Source: a virus. Taken from it: DNA of 41,883 nucleotides. Where the stretch lies: positions 1 through 41,883 of IMG/VR virus record IMGVR_UViG_3300024238_000001; one strand, written 5' to 3'. A program made the position numbers and the translations under genes. The notes beneath the pieces were generated by a model. That model was given only the letters and a program-made list of their open reading frames with translations. It was not told the origin of the DNA and did no database searches. Numbering within the stretch: position 1 is the first letter of the stretch; every line of letters starts with the position of its first letter. Below are positions 30,638 through 37,044 of this stretch, piece after piece.

Positions 30638-30997
30638 TTACCCAATTCCATCTACAGAGATACTCTTTACAGCACTATTATATGCTCTTGTGGCTTCTCT
30701 AGCTTTTTCAAACAATATCATATCTAATAAAGCAGCATAACAGGCTAAATCTAATATACTATCAGAGACAGATTCATTATTTGGATTTTGCCCATGTAAC
30801 AATACTCCTAGCCTTGCCACTTTAGTAGCTATTAAACTTAAACAATTTAGTTCAGGAGAAAGCCCTGCAATATTCCCTGCAAGCTTAAAATTACTCAGCC
30901 TATCCTCATTAGCATAGTCATCACCTTTTCCCTGTATTGTCTTACACATTCTATCCTGAAATTCTTTTAATTGTTCTTCTTGTTGTTGCAAGTTCAT
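30638..30997 (-). CDS. MazG/DUF1599-like nucleotide-associated domain protein
   Basis: A protein of 119 aa, all helical. The pattern 'KGDDYANEDRLSNFKLAGNIAG...LSLIATKVARLGVLLHGQNPNNESVSDSILDLACYAALLDMILFEKA' is that of small MazG-like or nucleotide-modification-associated domains (K..DYa...NF...; Esv.DsllDla.Ya.l). Such proteins cleave or sense nucleotides, sometimes tied to base modification. Exact family is uncertain. Confidence 0.65.
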   Translation of the reverse strand: MNLQQQEEQLKEFQDRMCKTIQGKGDDYANEDRLSNFKLAGNIAGLSPELNCLSLIATKVARLGVLLHGQNPNNESVSDSILDLACYAALLDMILFEKAREATRAYNSAVKSISVDGIG

Positions 30998-31326
30998 TTT
31001 TTGTCCTCTATATTTTCTCTAATATTGTTGTATCTTAATCCCATTGCGTATGATCTATAATTAATCCTTATATTTTTATCTGCATTCTCAACTCCATCCT
31101 CCTGCCACTGAAGTATAAGATACTTGGGGCACTTATTATCAATATCATATACAATCTCTTCCATACTAAAGAAATATTCTTCATTAAAAGAGGCTATTCC
31201 TCCAATAGTATCTCCAATCCAATAGAATTCGTCTAATTCTTGTTTATTTACAAACTTTTGAGCATATTCATTACAGCAGAATTCATATTTCTTTTTGAGA
31301 TCTGAGAGTCTAATAGTTTCGCTCAT
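30994..31326 (-). CDS. Conserved phage protein (FxWIGDxxGG type), unknown
   Basis: A protein of 110 aa. 'KKKYEFCCNEYAQKFVNKQELDEFYWIGDTIGGIASFNEEYFFSMEEIVYDIDNKCPKYLILQWQEDGVEN' matches a phage hypothetical pattern with 'Y...F..KQ......W(I/V)GD..GGI' and 'D(I/L)..D.......I..W'. Function unknown. It overlaps the next gene by 4 bp. Confidence 0.72.
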   Translation of the reverse strand: MSETIRLSDLKKKYEFCCNEYAQKFVNKQELDEFYWIGDTIGGIASFNEEYFFSMEEIVYDIDNKCPKYLILQWQEDGVENADKNIRINYRSYAMGLRYNNIRENIEDKK

Positions 31327-31407
31327 ATTTGTTTTTTAAAAATTTATGATTTTTCATTAGCTGTATAACATCATATTTATAGATACAAAAGGTGCGCATA
31401 TAAACGA

Positions 31408-31808
31408 GTTATAACCAATGCAAGAATGCTCCGAATGAACATTCCTACATTGAATTAAAATTAATCTACTATGTAATCGTCAATATAGCCTACTGTTTTT
31501 AATCCAGATAACAACTCCGCACTTGTATGAGTAATAATTACAGTTACGTGAGGGTGGTAGTTTTCACACAAGTATTTAATCATTGGTCTTGCAAGTTCTT
31601 CAAATTTGCCCTCATTTAATTCTCTACCATGCACTTGGTATTTTACATTTTCCATGTGCGAGTTTTCAAATAGCTCTGTAATTTGCTTGTGCTTTTCATT
31701 TCCCGGAATAGTTTCATTTGAAATAATTACACTTAGTTTTTGGCTTAATTCTTCTCTGTTCATAATCTTAAATTTATATGTTAATAATAAAAATGCACTG
31801 GTTATAAC
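31408..31808. repeat. Inverted-repeat pair GTTATAACCA(A/G)TGCA flanking gene 31461-31763, with adjacent hairpin
   Basis: GTTATAACCAATGCA at 31408-31422 and its inverted copy TGCACTGGTTATAAC at 31794-31808 match at 14 of 15 positions and bracket a ~400-bp segment holding one complete gene. Beside the left copy is a strong hairpin: 31416-31428 with 31440-31452 (11 of 13 paired, 11-nt loop). The region's base pattern differs from the rest of the genome (few AGAGAG/CTCTCT runs). Either a small cassette with terminal inverted repeats, or regulatory/terminator elements around the gene. No transposase is linked. Confidence 0.55.
31461..31763 (-). CDS. Conserved phage/plasmid protein (HPH type), unknown function
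   Basis: A protein of 100 aa with a helical N-terminus ('REELSQKLSVIISN...KHKQITELFENSH'), then 'FEELARPMIKYLCENYHPHVTVIITHTSAELLSGLKTVGYIDDYI'. The 'KYL.(E/N)(N/K)YHPH....IIT.T.AELL.G' block is familiar from many phage genomes without known function. It sits inside the inverted-repeat pair and has codon use more like the neighbouring small genes than like the polymerase block. Confidence 0.72.
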   Translation of the reverse strand: MNREELSQKLSVIISNETIPGNEKHKQITELFENSHMENVKYQVHGRELNEGKFEELARPMIKYLCENYHPHVTVIITHTSAELLSGLKTVGYIDDYIVD

Positions 31809-31935
31809 ACCATATATAAAACATAGCCAGATAGTTTTGTGCTATTTTAAAAGGGTGTACAAGTGCCACTGCTCATACACAAACCGTTAACCACGATTGA
31901 GATAGCCGTAAGGAGTATGGTGAAGATGAGCATAT

Positions 31936-32106
31936 CTAAAATCCGTCAAATTCAGGCAATGCCTCAAACTCTTCTTCTGTCATTTCAGAATAGGTAATAG
32001 TATAACATTCACCCTCTTCTGCTCCGTCAAATAAATTTTCGAGTTCGGTTAAATCTTTCAGATAATAACCTCCACCTTCTACACTTTGGATTAAATAGAC
32101 TTTCAT
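31936..32106 (-). CDS. Small acidic phage protein (56 aa)
   Basis: From ATG 32106 to TAG 31936-31938. It begins MKVYLIQSVEGGGYYLKDLT and ends 'ECYTITYSEMTEEEFEALPEFDGF'. This is a common type of small phage protein with an 'MTEEEFxALPEFxG(F/W)' end. The 170-bp gap downstream (31764-31935) contains no gene that I can support. Confidence 0.78.
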   Translation of the reverse strand: MKVYLIQSVEGGGYYLKDLTELENLFDGAEEGECYTITYSEMTEEEFEALPEFDGF

Positions 32107-32130
32107 GATTCAAATAATTCAAGTTGATTT

Positions 32131-32388
32131 TTAATTTTCCGCTTTGTCTTTGCAATCGTTAATTAAGTGATACTGTTGATATTCCTCAAATGTAGGAAAT
32201 TGGAGGTTCCCTTTAATCCATTCTTTTTGAAGTTTGGCAATATCCTTTAATGAAACTTTGTCACCCTTGATTTCAATCAGTTCCACTAAATCAATTATTC
32301 TGTCAAGTATAACCTCATGGATTTCTATACTGCATAATCTTAGGCAGTAATTCAGGTTCTTTACGGTAACCTTGTCAATTGATTTCAT
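32131..32388 (-). CDS. Small helical phage protein, unknown
   Basis: A protein of 85 aa. 'DKVTVKNLNYCLRLCSIEIHEVILDRIIDLVELIEIKGDKVSLKDIAKLQKEWIKGNLQFPTFEEYQQ' suggests a three-helix bundle with a short acidic tail. Its start overlaps the upstream gene's stop by 4 bp. No family recognised. Confidence 0.68.
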   Translation of the reverse strand: MKSIDKVTVKNLNYCLRLCSIEIHEVILDRIIDLVELIEIKGDKVSLKDIAKLQKEWIKGNLQFPTFEEYQQYHLINDCKDKAEN

Positions 32389-32591
32389 TCGTTAATTGCT
32401 TTTAAAAGTTCATCAACATCTACAACAGTCATTTTAACTCCTGCCTGATTTTCTTCATTAGAAGTATTTTCTTTAATCCATTCTTTCAGCCATTCGACTG
32501 AGACGTAAGGTGTGGTGCTTTTACCGAAAGGTATTAATGTCACTTCATCGAGATTTCTTCTGTTTATAAAAAGATGTTTTGGTGCGTTCAT
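32385..32591 (-). CDS. Small phage protein, unknown
   Basis: A protein of 68 aa from ATG 32591 (MNAPKHLFINRRNLDEVTLI); the frame is open further upstream but 32591 is the only strong start there. It contains 'TPYVSVEWLKEWIKENTSNEE' and a final 'MTVVDVDELLKAINE', the 'VEWLKEWI' type of segment that often ends small phage proteins. It overlaps the next gene by 4 bp. Confidence 0.65.
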   Translation of the reverse strand: MNAPKHLFINRRNLDEVTLIPFGKSTTPYVSVEWLKEWIKENTSNEENQAGVKMTVVDVDELLKAINE

Positions 32592-32689
32592 TGTCTTGAT
32601 TTTAATTCTGTGAGTACTTGAATCCAATAAATGACTCTCAAATGTTTAACATTTTGATAGGTAGTTATTTTAAATCCCCACCGTTTCAT
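32588..32689 (-). CDS. Very small ORF (33 aa), uncertain
   Basis: From ATG 32689 to TGA 32588-32590: starts MKRWGFKITTYQNVKHLRVI and ends with 'WIQVLTELKSRQ'. It overlaps the next ATG in an ATGA arrangement, the usual coupling in this operon. Its small size and lack of a known family keep the confidence low. Confidence 0.42.
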   Translation of the reverse strand: MKRWGFKITTYQNVKHLRVIYWIQVLTELKSRQ

Positions 32690-32699
32690 ATTATCAACG

Positions 32700-32921
32700 T
32701 TATAGCAAATGCTGTTGAAGTACTTCAATAACTTTATTTGTTGCAATATCAATATCAAATGTTGTAACTGGGTATTCATCCTCACCATTCCAACACCAAT
32801 TAGTATCTTTTGCACTTTTAATAGCTTCTTCAATGAGTTTTTTAAATGAAGTACTTACTATAACACTAGCTATATTTAATTGCTGGTTATCTGCAAAATC
32901 TTTTATATATTCGTCTGTCAT
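32700..32921 (-). CDS. Small phage protein, unknown
   Basis: A protein of 73 aa: 'MTDEYIKDFADNQQLNIASVIVSTSFKKLIEEAIKSAKDTNWCWNGEDEYPVTTFDIDIATNKVIEVLQQHLL'. The helix-'WCWNGEDEYPV' segment-helix layout resembles small phage hypothetical proteins. It overlaps the next upstream gene by 35 bp. Confidence 0.66.
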   Translation of the reverse strand: MTDEYIKDFADNQQLNIASVIVSTSFKKLIEEAIKSAKDTNWCWNGEDEYPVTTFDIDIATNKVIEVLQQHLL

Positions 32922-33195
32922 GATACTTATTTATTTTATTATACCAAACTTTTTGTCCTTTGTCTCCTCTATTTCTCTTTATAGAAGAATAATATTCTAA
33001 ACGAATTAGTTTTCTTAAATAACAGTAAGCCTCTTCATAAGTATAAAATAATTTAGTATTAGCCAAATCATCCTTATCTATTACTCTATAGAAAGGAGTT
33101 TCTACTTTATATAACCAGCTATTAGGATCTTTTATCTCTGTATAGAGAATAATTGAATACCTTTTTCTTATTTTCTTTAATAATTTTGTCTTCAT
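32887..33195 (-). CDS. Basic phage protein, unknown
   Basis: A protein of 102 aa, rich in Lys, Arg and Tyr. 'KKIRKRYSIILYTEIKDPNSWLYKVETPFYRVIDKDDLANTKLFYTYEEAYCYLRKLIRLEYY' has strand-rich and aromatic content; the final 35 residues are basic. Its long overlap with the next gene (35 bp) suggests its true C-terminus may have been extended. Its start overlaps the stop of the interrupted gene upstream. Function unknown. Confidence 0.6.
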   Translation of the reverse strand: MKTKLLKKIRKRYSIILYTEIKDPNSWLYKVETPFYRVIDKDDLANTKLFYTYEEAYCYLRKLIRLEYYSSIKRNRGDKGQKVWYNKINKYHDRRIYKRFCR

Positions 33196-33407
33196 TTCTT
33201 TGGATCTTTTAAAATACTAATATCAAGCCTATCTAATAGATATTCAAAATCCTCTTAACTTATACTCTTTGGCTTGGAAATATATAATAGAGGGGAAGAT
33301 GCATTTATAGTATTTGAGTGTCCCCAGATGATTGCAGATTTGATTCCGAAGATTCTTTTACGATTCTTATCAAATTCAAAAGATCTTATTGTATCTAGTA
33401 TATTCAT
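33192..33407 (-). pseudogene. Small conserved phage gene interrupted by an in-frame TAA
   Basis: From ATG 33407 a frame encodes 50 residues (MNILDTIRSFEFDKNRKRIF ... 'LLYISKPKSIS'), meets TAA at 33255-33257, and then continues in the same frame with 20 residues 'EDFEYLLDRLDISILKDPKK' to TGA 33192-33194. That TGA overlaps the next gene's ATG (ATGA coupling), which supports the longer frame as the original gene. The join 'KPKSIS-stop-EDFEYLL' looks like the common 'SQEDFEYLL' motif with CAA changed to TAA. Nonsense mutation, readthrough, or two small genes are possible. Confidence 0.65.
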
Positions 33408-33415
33408 TATAGATA

Positions 33416-33724
33416 TTATTTATATGTGCTTGATACTTTATAAATCTTTCCGTAAATTTTATAGTCTTTAGGAAGAAGAGTAGTATTTCTAATAATAATA
33501 GTGCCTCTTCCTATAATATTTATTACAAACCAGATTGCTTTATCCTGAGTACATATAATATCGTTTCTGTCTATCTTAGAATTAGAGGAAATATTACATC
33601 TAATCTCATATCTGTATTTTTCTTCTGGTATAATCTTAAATAGTCTTGCAACTATTCTCTGTAGATAGGATAATGTCTCTACTCTACTACAGAGAATTAC
33701 TTCGTAATAATAAATAGAAATCAT
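33416..33724 (-). CDS. Unknown small protein
   Basis: A protein of 102 aa, Ile/Tyr/Arg-rich: 'ISIYYYEVILCSRVETLSYLQRIVARLFKIIPEEKYRYEIRCNISSNSKIDRNDIICTQDKAIWFVINIIGRGTIIIRNTTLLPK'. It looks beta-rich, possibly a nucleic-acid-binding barrel. It overlaps the next upstream gene by 4 bp. No family recognised. Confidence 0.6.
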   Translation of the reverse strand: MISIYYYEVILCSRVETLSYLQRIVARLFKIIPEEKYRYEIRCNISSNSKIDRNDIICTQDKAIWFVINIIGRGTIIIRNTTLLPKDYKIYGKIYKVSSTYK

Positions 33725-34026
33725 TGCAAATCCTGTTTATCTGTTAAGAATCCATCTGCTGTAGAATATTGTTGTTTAAGCCAATATTCGACATCTCCTA
33801 ATTTTTTAAATCCAATAGGTACGTTAAGGATATTTCTGACAACATCTTCTGTCATCCAACTTGTAACAAACTTATTCTTTGTTACCTTCTTTAAATAATA
33901 CACTATTGGTTTATTATCGAAGCTATGCACTTCTACAACATAAACATCTTTATGATGTCTCTGTACGGCTTCTAATGTAAGCTCTAAAGAGCTTTTCTCT
34001 CTTGGTTTATCAATTATTTCTTCCAT
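33721..34026 (-). CDS. Unknown small protein
   Basis: A protein of 101 aa from the ATG at 34026 (MEEIIDKPREKSSLELTLEA). The frame is open to a TTG a little upstream, but ATG 34026 is cleaner, 1 bp after the upstream stop. It contains 'RHHKDVYVVEVHSFDNKPIVYYLKKVTKNKFVTSWMTEDVVRNIL', an alpha/beta pattern. Function unknown. Confidence 0.66.
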   Translation of the reverse strand: MEEIIDKPREKSSLELTLEAVQRHHKDVYVVEVHSFDNKPIVYYLKKVTKNKFVTSWMTEDVVRNILNVPIGFKKLGDVEYWLKQQYSTADGFLTDKQDLQ

Positions 34027-34027
34027 A

Positions 34028-34294
34028 TTATTCAATTCTTAATCCCCACATTAAATTAATCTCATCAAACATTTTTCTACTCATTCTTAAAGACATGCGT
34101 ACAGATCTTAAATAGCTAATAGCCCATTCTTTCCATACATCATATTCCTCTCTGGTAAGTGTATAATAATTAAACCAGGGAGTTCCTTCAATTTCCTGAT
34201 GCTCTAATATATATTCATAGTCAATATTATATTTCTCCAGCATCTTATTAAGAATAGTTTTAATAATTACATTATTATCTCTTTCCTTTTTCAT
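34028..34294 (-). CDS. Unknown small helical protein
   Basis: A protein of 88 aa. 'IIKTILNKMLEKYNIDYEYILEHQEIEGTPWFNYYTLTREEYDVWKEWAISYLRSVRMSLRMSRKMFDEINLMWGLRI' has the 'I.G.PW..YYTLT.EEY..WK.W...' block often seen in phage hypotheticals. Unknown function. Its start overlaps the upstream gene stop by 4 bp. Confidence 0.72.
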   Translation of the reverse strand: MKKERDNNVIIKTILNKMLEKYNIDYEYILEHQEIEGTPWFNYYTLTREEYDVWKEWAISYLRSVRMSLRMSRKMFDEINLMWGLRIE

Positions 34295-34509
34295 ACTGTA
34301 AATGGTGTAACAATATATTTACCACTAGTAGTTAAAAATGGATAAGGGAGATGCTCACATTCTTTAAGAGGTTCTTGAAATTCTACTCTTTTAGGGAGAG
34401 AAGAAATAATCCTATTACATTCTATTAACATTTCTATTAATTCTTTTTTAGAAAGTTTCTTATACATTTTTACTTTCTCTTCATGTGTTGTTTCTACTAT
34501 TTGATACAT
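34291..34509 (-). CDS. Unknown small protein
   Basis: A protein of 72 aa: an N-terminal helix ('THEEKVKMYKKLSKKELIEMLIECNRII') of the 'Y.KLSK.ELIEMLI' type seen in many small phage proteins, followed by a Pro/Glu-rich C-terminus. Unknown function. Confidence 0.68.
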   Translation of the reverse strand: MYQIVETTHEEKVKMYKKLSKKELIEMLIECNRIISSLPKRVEFQEPLKECEHLPYPFLTTSGKYIVTPFTV

Positions 34510-34519
34510 AATATTAGTT

Positions 34520-35146
34520 TTAAATGTCTACTACTGCTGAATTCTCTGTAGAGGATTCTGTTATTATATCTCCTGATTTTATTAGTTCTACATAAGGCTC
34601 AAAATCCCTTTGATTTAGATATGTAAGAGAATTATGCATATATTGAAGCTTATTTTCTCTTGTCTTTAAGGAATATTCCATTTTCTGTCTTATTTCATAT
34701 TCCAGAGCTTTAATAAGATCATCTGTTGTGAATAGGCCATCTGATAGAATTTTATCAAATTTAATACGACATTCTTCTTCTTTTACTCTAAGACTCCTAC
34801 TTCCCTCAAAATGTCTTCCTTTATATGTAAAGGTACTAGTACCAGGAAATGCTTGCCACCATTTCTTAAACTCTGTTATGCCTGTTTTTCTTTTTACAAA
34901 TTTCTTTGTGTCTTTACTCTCTATAAAAGTCAATAATTCTTTACCTACAGTGGTAATCTTATCCTCTGTTTCTGTAATAAGTCCTTTTCTTATTAATGTA
35001 GAATGAAGAGAGTCTATTTTAACAGACTCTCTCCTTTCAGAAATATCAATTTGGTCATAAATCATCTTTAGAAGAAAGATAAGATCTAAGGATAAAGATT
35101 GTTTTAGAAGACTCTCAAACTTCTCTGGTGATATTTGAATTCTCAT
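34520..35146 (-). CDS. Conserved phage protein with winged-helix-like N-domain, possible replication accessory factor
   Basis: A protein of 208 aa. Residues 1-75 look like a winged-helix ('LDLIFLLKMIYDQIDISE..SLHSTLIRKGLITETEDKITTVGKELL'). Residues ~90-195 hold 'FKKWWQAFPGTSTFTYKGRHFEGSRSLRVKEEECRIKFDKILSDGLFTTDDLIKALEYEI' and 'LQYMHNSLTYLNQRDFEPYVEL', a 'W...FP....RSLR....EC...(Y/F)' pattern recurring in Bacteroidetes phage replication blocks. Role as helicase loader/organiser is possible but unproven. Confidence 0.68.
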   Translation of the reverse strand: MRIQISPEKFESLLKQSLSLDLIFLLKMIYDQIDISERRESVKIDSLHSTLIRKGLITETEDKITTVGKELLTFIESKDTKKFVKRKTGITEFKKWWQAFPGTSTFTYKGRHFEGSRSLRVKEEECRIKFDKILSDGLFTTDDLIKALEYEIRQKMEYSLKTRENKLQYMHNSLTYLNQRDFEPYVELIKSGDIITESSTENSAVVDI

Positions 35147-35294
35147 GACTATATAATTTTAAAACAGTTATTTTTGCTGGCTCTTGTTCTTGTATTTCAA
35201 GCCATCTTCTCCACTCTTCTTCTATCTCCATTTCTTTCTCAACCTTATACATTTCATCTAAGTATTCCATTCTTTCCCAATCTTCTACTATCAT
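35115..35294 (-). CDS. Small acidic helical protein (59 aa)
   Basis: From ATG 35294 to TGA 35115-35117. It begins MIVEDWERMEYLDEMYKVEK and is Glu/Arg/Trp-rich helix for 40 residues ('EEEWRRWLEIQEQEPAKI'). Both ends overlap neighbours (ATGA with the gene at 35291; 32 bp with the gene at 34520). Function unknown. Confidence 0.7.
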   Translation of the reverse strand: MIVEDWERMEYLDEMYKVEKEMEIEEEWRRWLEIQEQEPAKITVLKLYSHENSNITREV

Positions 35295-35548
35295 ACTAAT
35301 GTTTGTATAAATTTTAAAGCTTCTTCTCCGTATTTATCCTTTAGTTCTCTATGTAGGATAATTTTCTCTATGTTTTCTATTGCTAAATATTTTTCCAATT
35401 TAGTAATACTAATTTTAGGTTTTCTTAAAGCAATAGATGTAGGAATATCCATAATAGAAAGTGCGTCTTTTACAGAGCAATGTAAATAATTAGAAAGTTC
35501 TATTGCTATTATAGGAAGAACCTGTGTTTCAATAAGAGATTTTCTCAT
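35291..35548 (-). CDS. Unknown small helical protein
   Basis: A protein of 85 aa. 'ETQVLPIIAIELSNYLHCSVKDALSIMDIPTSIALRKPKISITKLEKYLAIENIEKIILHRELKDKYGEEALKFIQTLV' suggests a small helical domain. It is flanked by ATGA overlaps on both sides. No family recognised. Confidence 0.66.
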   Translation of the reverse strand: MRKSLIETQVLPIIAIELSNYLHCSVKDALSIMDIPTSIALRKPKISITKLEKYLAIENIEKIILHRELKDKYGEEALKFIQTLV

Positions 35549-35805
35549 TTCTTTTTAATTTTAATACCAAATTGACTATAAAACCATTCAAAAGTCTCTG
35601 TTGCTCTTAGTCTATTACATTTAAATACTTTCTTTAAGAGTTTAATAGAATCTTTCTTATATTCCTCATATCGTACAGAGGATATCTCCCATTCAAACCA
35701 CCAATTCTCATTTAATTCTGCTTCTGGAAGCGTTTTATCAATTCTTGCTAGCATATCTTTTATCAAATAGATAGAGATATTAAGTCTGTTTATTGTCTCA
35801 TTCAT
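35545..35805 (-). CDS. Unknown small protein
   Basis: A protein of 86 aa from the ATG at 35805 (MNETINRLNISIYLIKDMLA); the frame is open upstream to 35922 but that portion is a shadow of the IS110-like gene. It contains 'ENWWFEWEISSVRYEEYKKDSIKLLKKVFKCNRLRATETFEWFYSQFG'. It overlaps the end of the IS110-like gene by 8 bp. Function unknown. Confidence 0.62.
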   Translation of the reverse strand: MNETINRLNISIYLIKDMLARIDKTLPEAELNENWWFEWEISSVRYEEYKKDSIKLLKKVFKCNRLRATETFEWFYSQFGIKIKKK

Positions 35806-36754
35806 GTTTATACTTCCATCCTCTTTCTTCTGGTTGAATAATTCCTGTATGTCCCATTTTCTCCTGAACATATAAATATGGAGTAGGAAGTCCTTCCAAT
35901 GTTCTCCATACTTTCCATACATCAGCTAAGAAATGTTTATTCATCTTTCTTATAGCAGCATCATGTCTATGAGAAGGCATAGTATCTTTCCACATCATCC
36001 TCTCTAAAGCTTTTCCATCAGTTTTACGAGAGAGAGTGAATAACTCACTATTAGATAACTTAAGTTTCTCTCTATCATATACTTCTCTATAAGCCCCTCT
36101 ACTTCTAATCATAGATCCTGCAAAGGCATAAAGAGCTGTACGAAGAGTCTTATTTCCTCCTCCTGCCTCTCCTTTAGTATATCTCTCATGAGAAGATTTA
36201 TCATATCCAACATAACTCCATAAAGAGGATGCATATTCCGCATTCTCAATTTTGATATAAACAAGAAGAAATGCAATAGTAATTGGCCCTACTCCTTTTA
36301 TATTAAGAGCTGCTTTAACAAAGGAATTATCCATAGACTTAAGATGCTTTGTTATCTCTATATCCTTATCTTTTACTTGTTTAGAGACTACTTTTATCAT
36401 ACCTTCAAGCCACTGTTTTGTTGCAGGATCTGTATGATCTACTTTTCTATTATAGGCATCAAGTCTATTATTAAAGGAATAAAGAAGTTTTATATATTGC
36501 TTTCTTGTATCCATCATAGTTTTAAGTTGTTCAAGAGAGTCTTCTCTTTCTCTTAATGTCCCATGCTCTTTCATATGAGTCTTAGGCATAATAACAATAA
36601 CATTTGTCTCATCCCTATAAGTACCATTTTTGCTCTTAGGAATTTTCCTGTGAGTATCAAATAGTTTTGTCTTTATTGGTAATGTCTCTGCTGTAAAAGC
36701 ATCTTTACCTCCTTGTTGCACTCTTTTCTTGTTTTTCAAAATTTCTTTTGCCAT
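35798..36754 (-). CDS. IS110/IS116-like Transposase_20 domain protein without recognisable RuvC-like DEDD domain
   Basis: A protein of 318 aa. Residues ~150-215 match the IS110-family C-terminal (Transposase_20) helix-hairpin-helix block: 'ALNIKGVGPITIAFLLVYIKIENAEYASSLWSYVGYDKS' followed by 'GEAGGGNKTLRTALYAFAGSMIRSRGAYREVY'. The N-terminal ~110 residues lack the D.....E..D pattern of IS110 RuvC-like domains and no flanking IS ends were seen. More likely a phage-owned DNA-binding protein related to the IS110 C-domain than an active transposase. A 36-bp repeat array lies directly upstream (36787-37038). Confidence 0.7.
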   Translation of the reverse strand: MAKEILKNKKRVQQGGKDAFTAETLPIKTKLFDTHRKIPKSKNGTYRDETNVIVIMPKTHMKEHGTLREREDSLEQLKTMMDTRKQYIKLLYSFNNRLDAYNRKVDHTDPATKQWLEGMIKVVSKQVKDKDIEITKHLKSMDNSFVKAALNIKGVGPITIAFLLVYIKIENAEYASSLWSYVGYDKSSHERYTKGEAGGGNKTLRTALYAFAGSMIRSRGAYREVYDREKLKLSNSELFTLSRKTDGKALERMMWKDTMPSHRHDAAIRKMNKHFLADVWKVWRTLEGLPTPYLYVQEKMGHTGIIQPEERGWKYKHE

Positions 36755-36786
36755 GATTTCTAGTTTTTAATTGTTACATTTTTAAA

Positions 36787-37038
36787 TTGATTCATTATTT
36801 ACTCATAGGTATCTTACTTCAAATAATTCATTTCGCCTCACTGGTTATCTTGATGTTAATAATTCATTTGCATTCATTGGTTATCTTGGATCTATTGATT
36901 CACTTTTCCCTTTTGTATATCTTTCAACTATTGATTCATTTTAATCCTTTGGATATCTTCGTATTCATAATTCGCTTAGAGTCTTTAGGTATCTTGTCTG
37001 TGATGATTCATTTATCTATTTTGGTTATCTTCTGAAAA
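36787..37038. repeat. Seven 36-bp tandem units with two conserved boxes (ATTCATTT ... TATCTT)
   Basis: Units start at 36787, 36823, 36859, 36895, 36931, 36967 and 37003, exactly 36 bp apart. In each, ATTCA (once ATTCG) begins at position 4 and ATCTT begins exactly 21 bp later; the bases between and after are variable. The array fills the gap between PolA and the IS110-like gene, directly upstream of the latter. On the + strand the units are free of stop codons and would read as a 12-residue hydrophobic repeat, but no proper start is present. Regulatory or origin-like direct repeats seem more likely. Confidence 0.85.
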
Positions 37039-37044
37039 ATAATT

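Noticed and set aside
31764-31935. Hidden gene or structured RNA in the 170-bp gap
   Set aside because: No frame with a good start and no convincing stem system beyond the inverted-repeat copy at 31794-31808.
36787-37035. + strand 82-aa frame with 12-residue hydrophobic repeat
   Set aside because: The frame is open only because the 36-bp unit happens to lack stops on this strand. It starts at a TTG, opposes all neighbours and has no leader; kept as a repeat, not a gene.
36787-37038. CRISPR array
   Set aside because: Each unit is 36 bp with two short conserved boxes, not a constant repeat separated by unique spacers of similar length; no cas genes are present.
35798-37038. Complete active IS110 insertion sequence with bridge RNA
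   Set aside because: No DEDD catalytic domain is visible, the gene overlaps its neighbours in operon style, and no insertion-site ends were found. The adjacency to the repeat array is reported only as a question.
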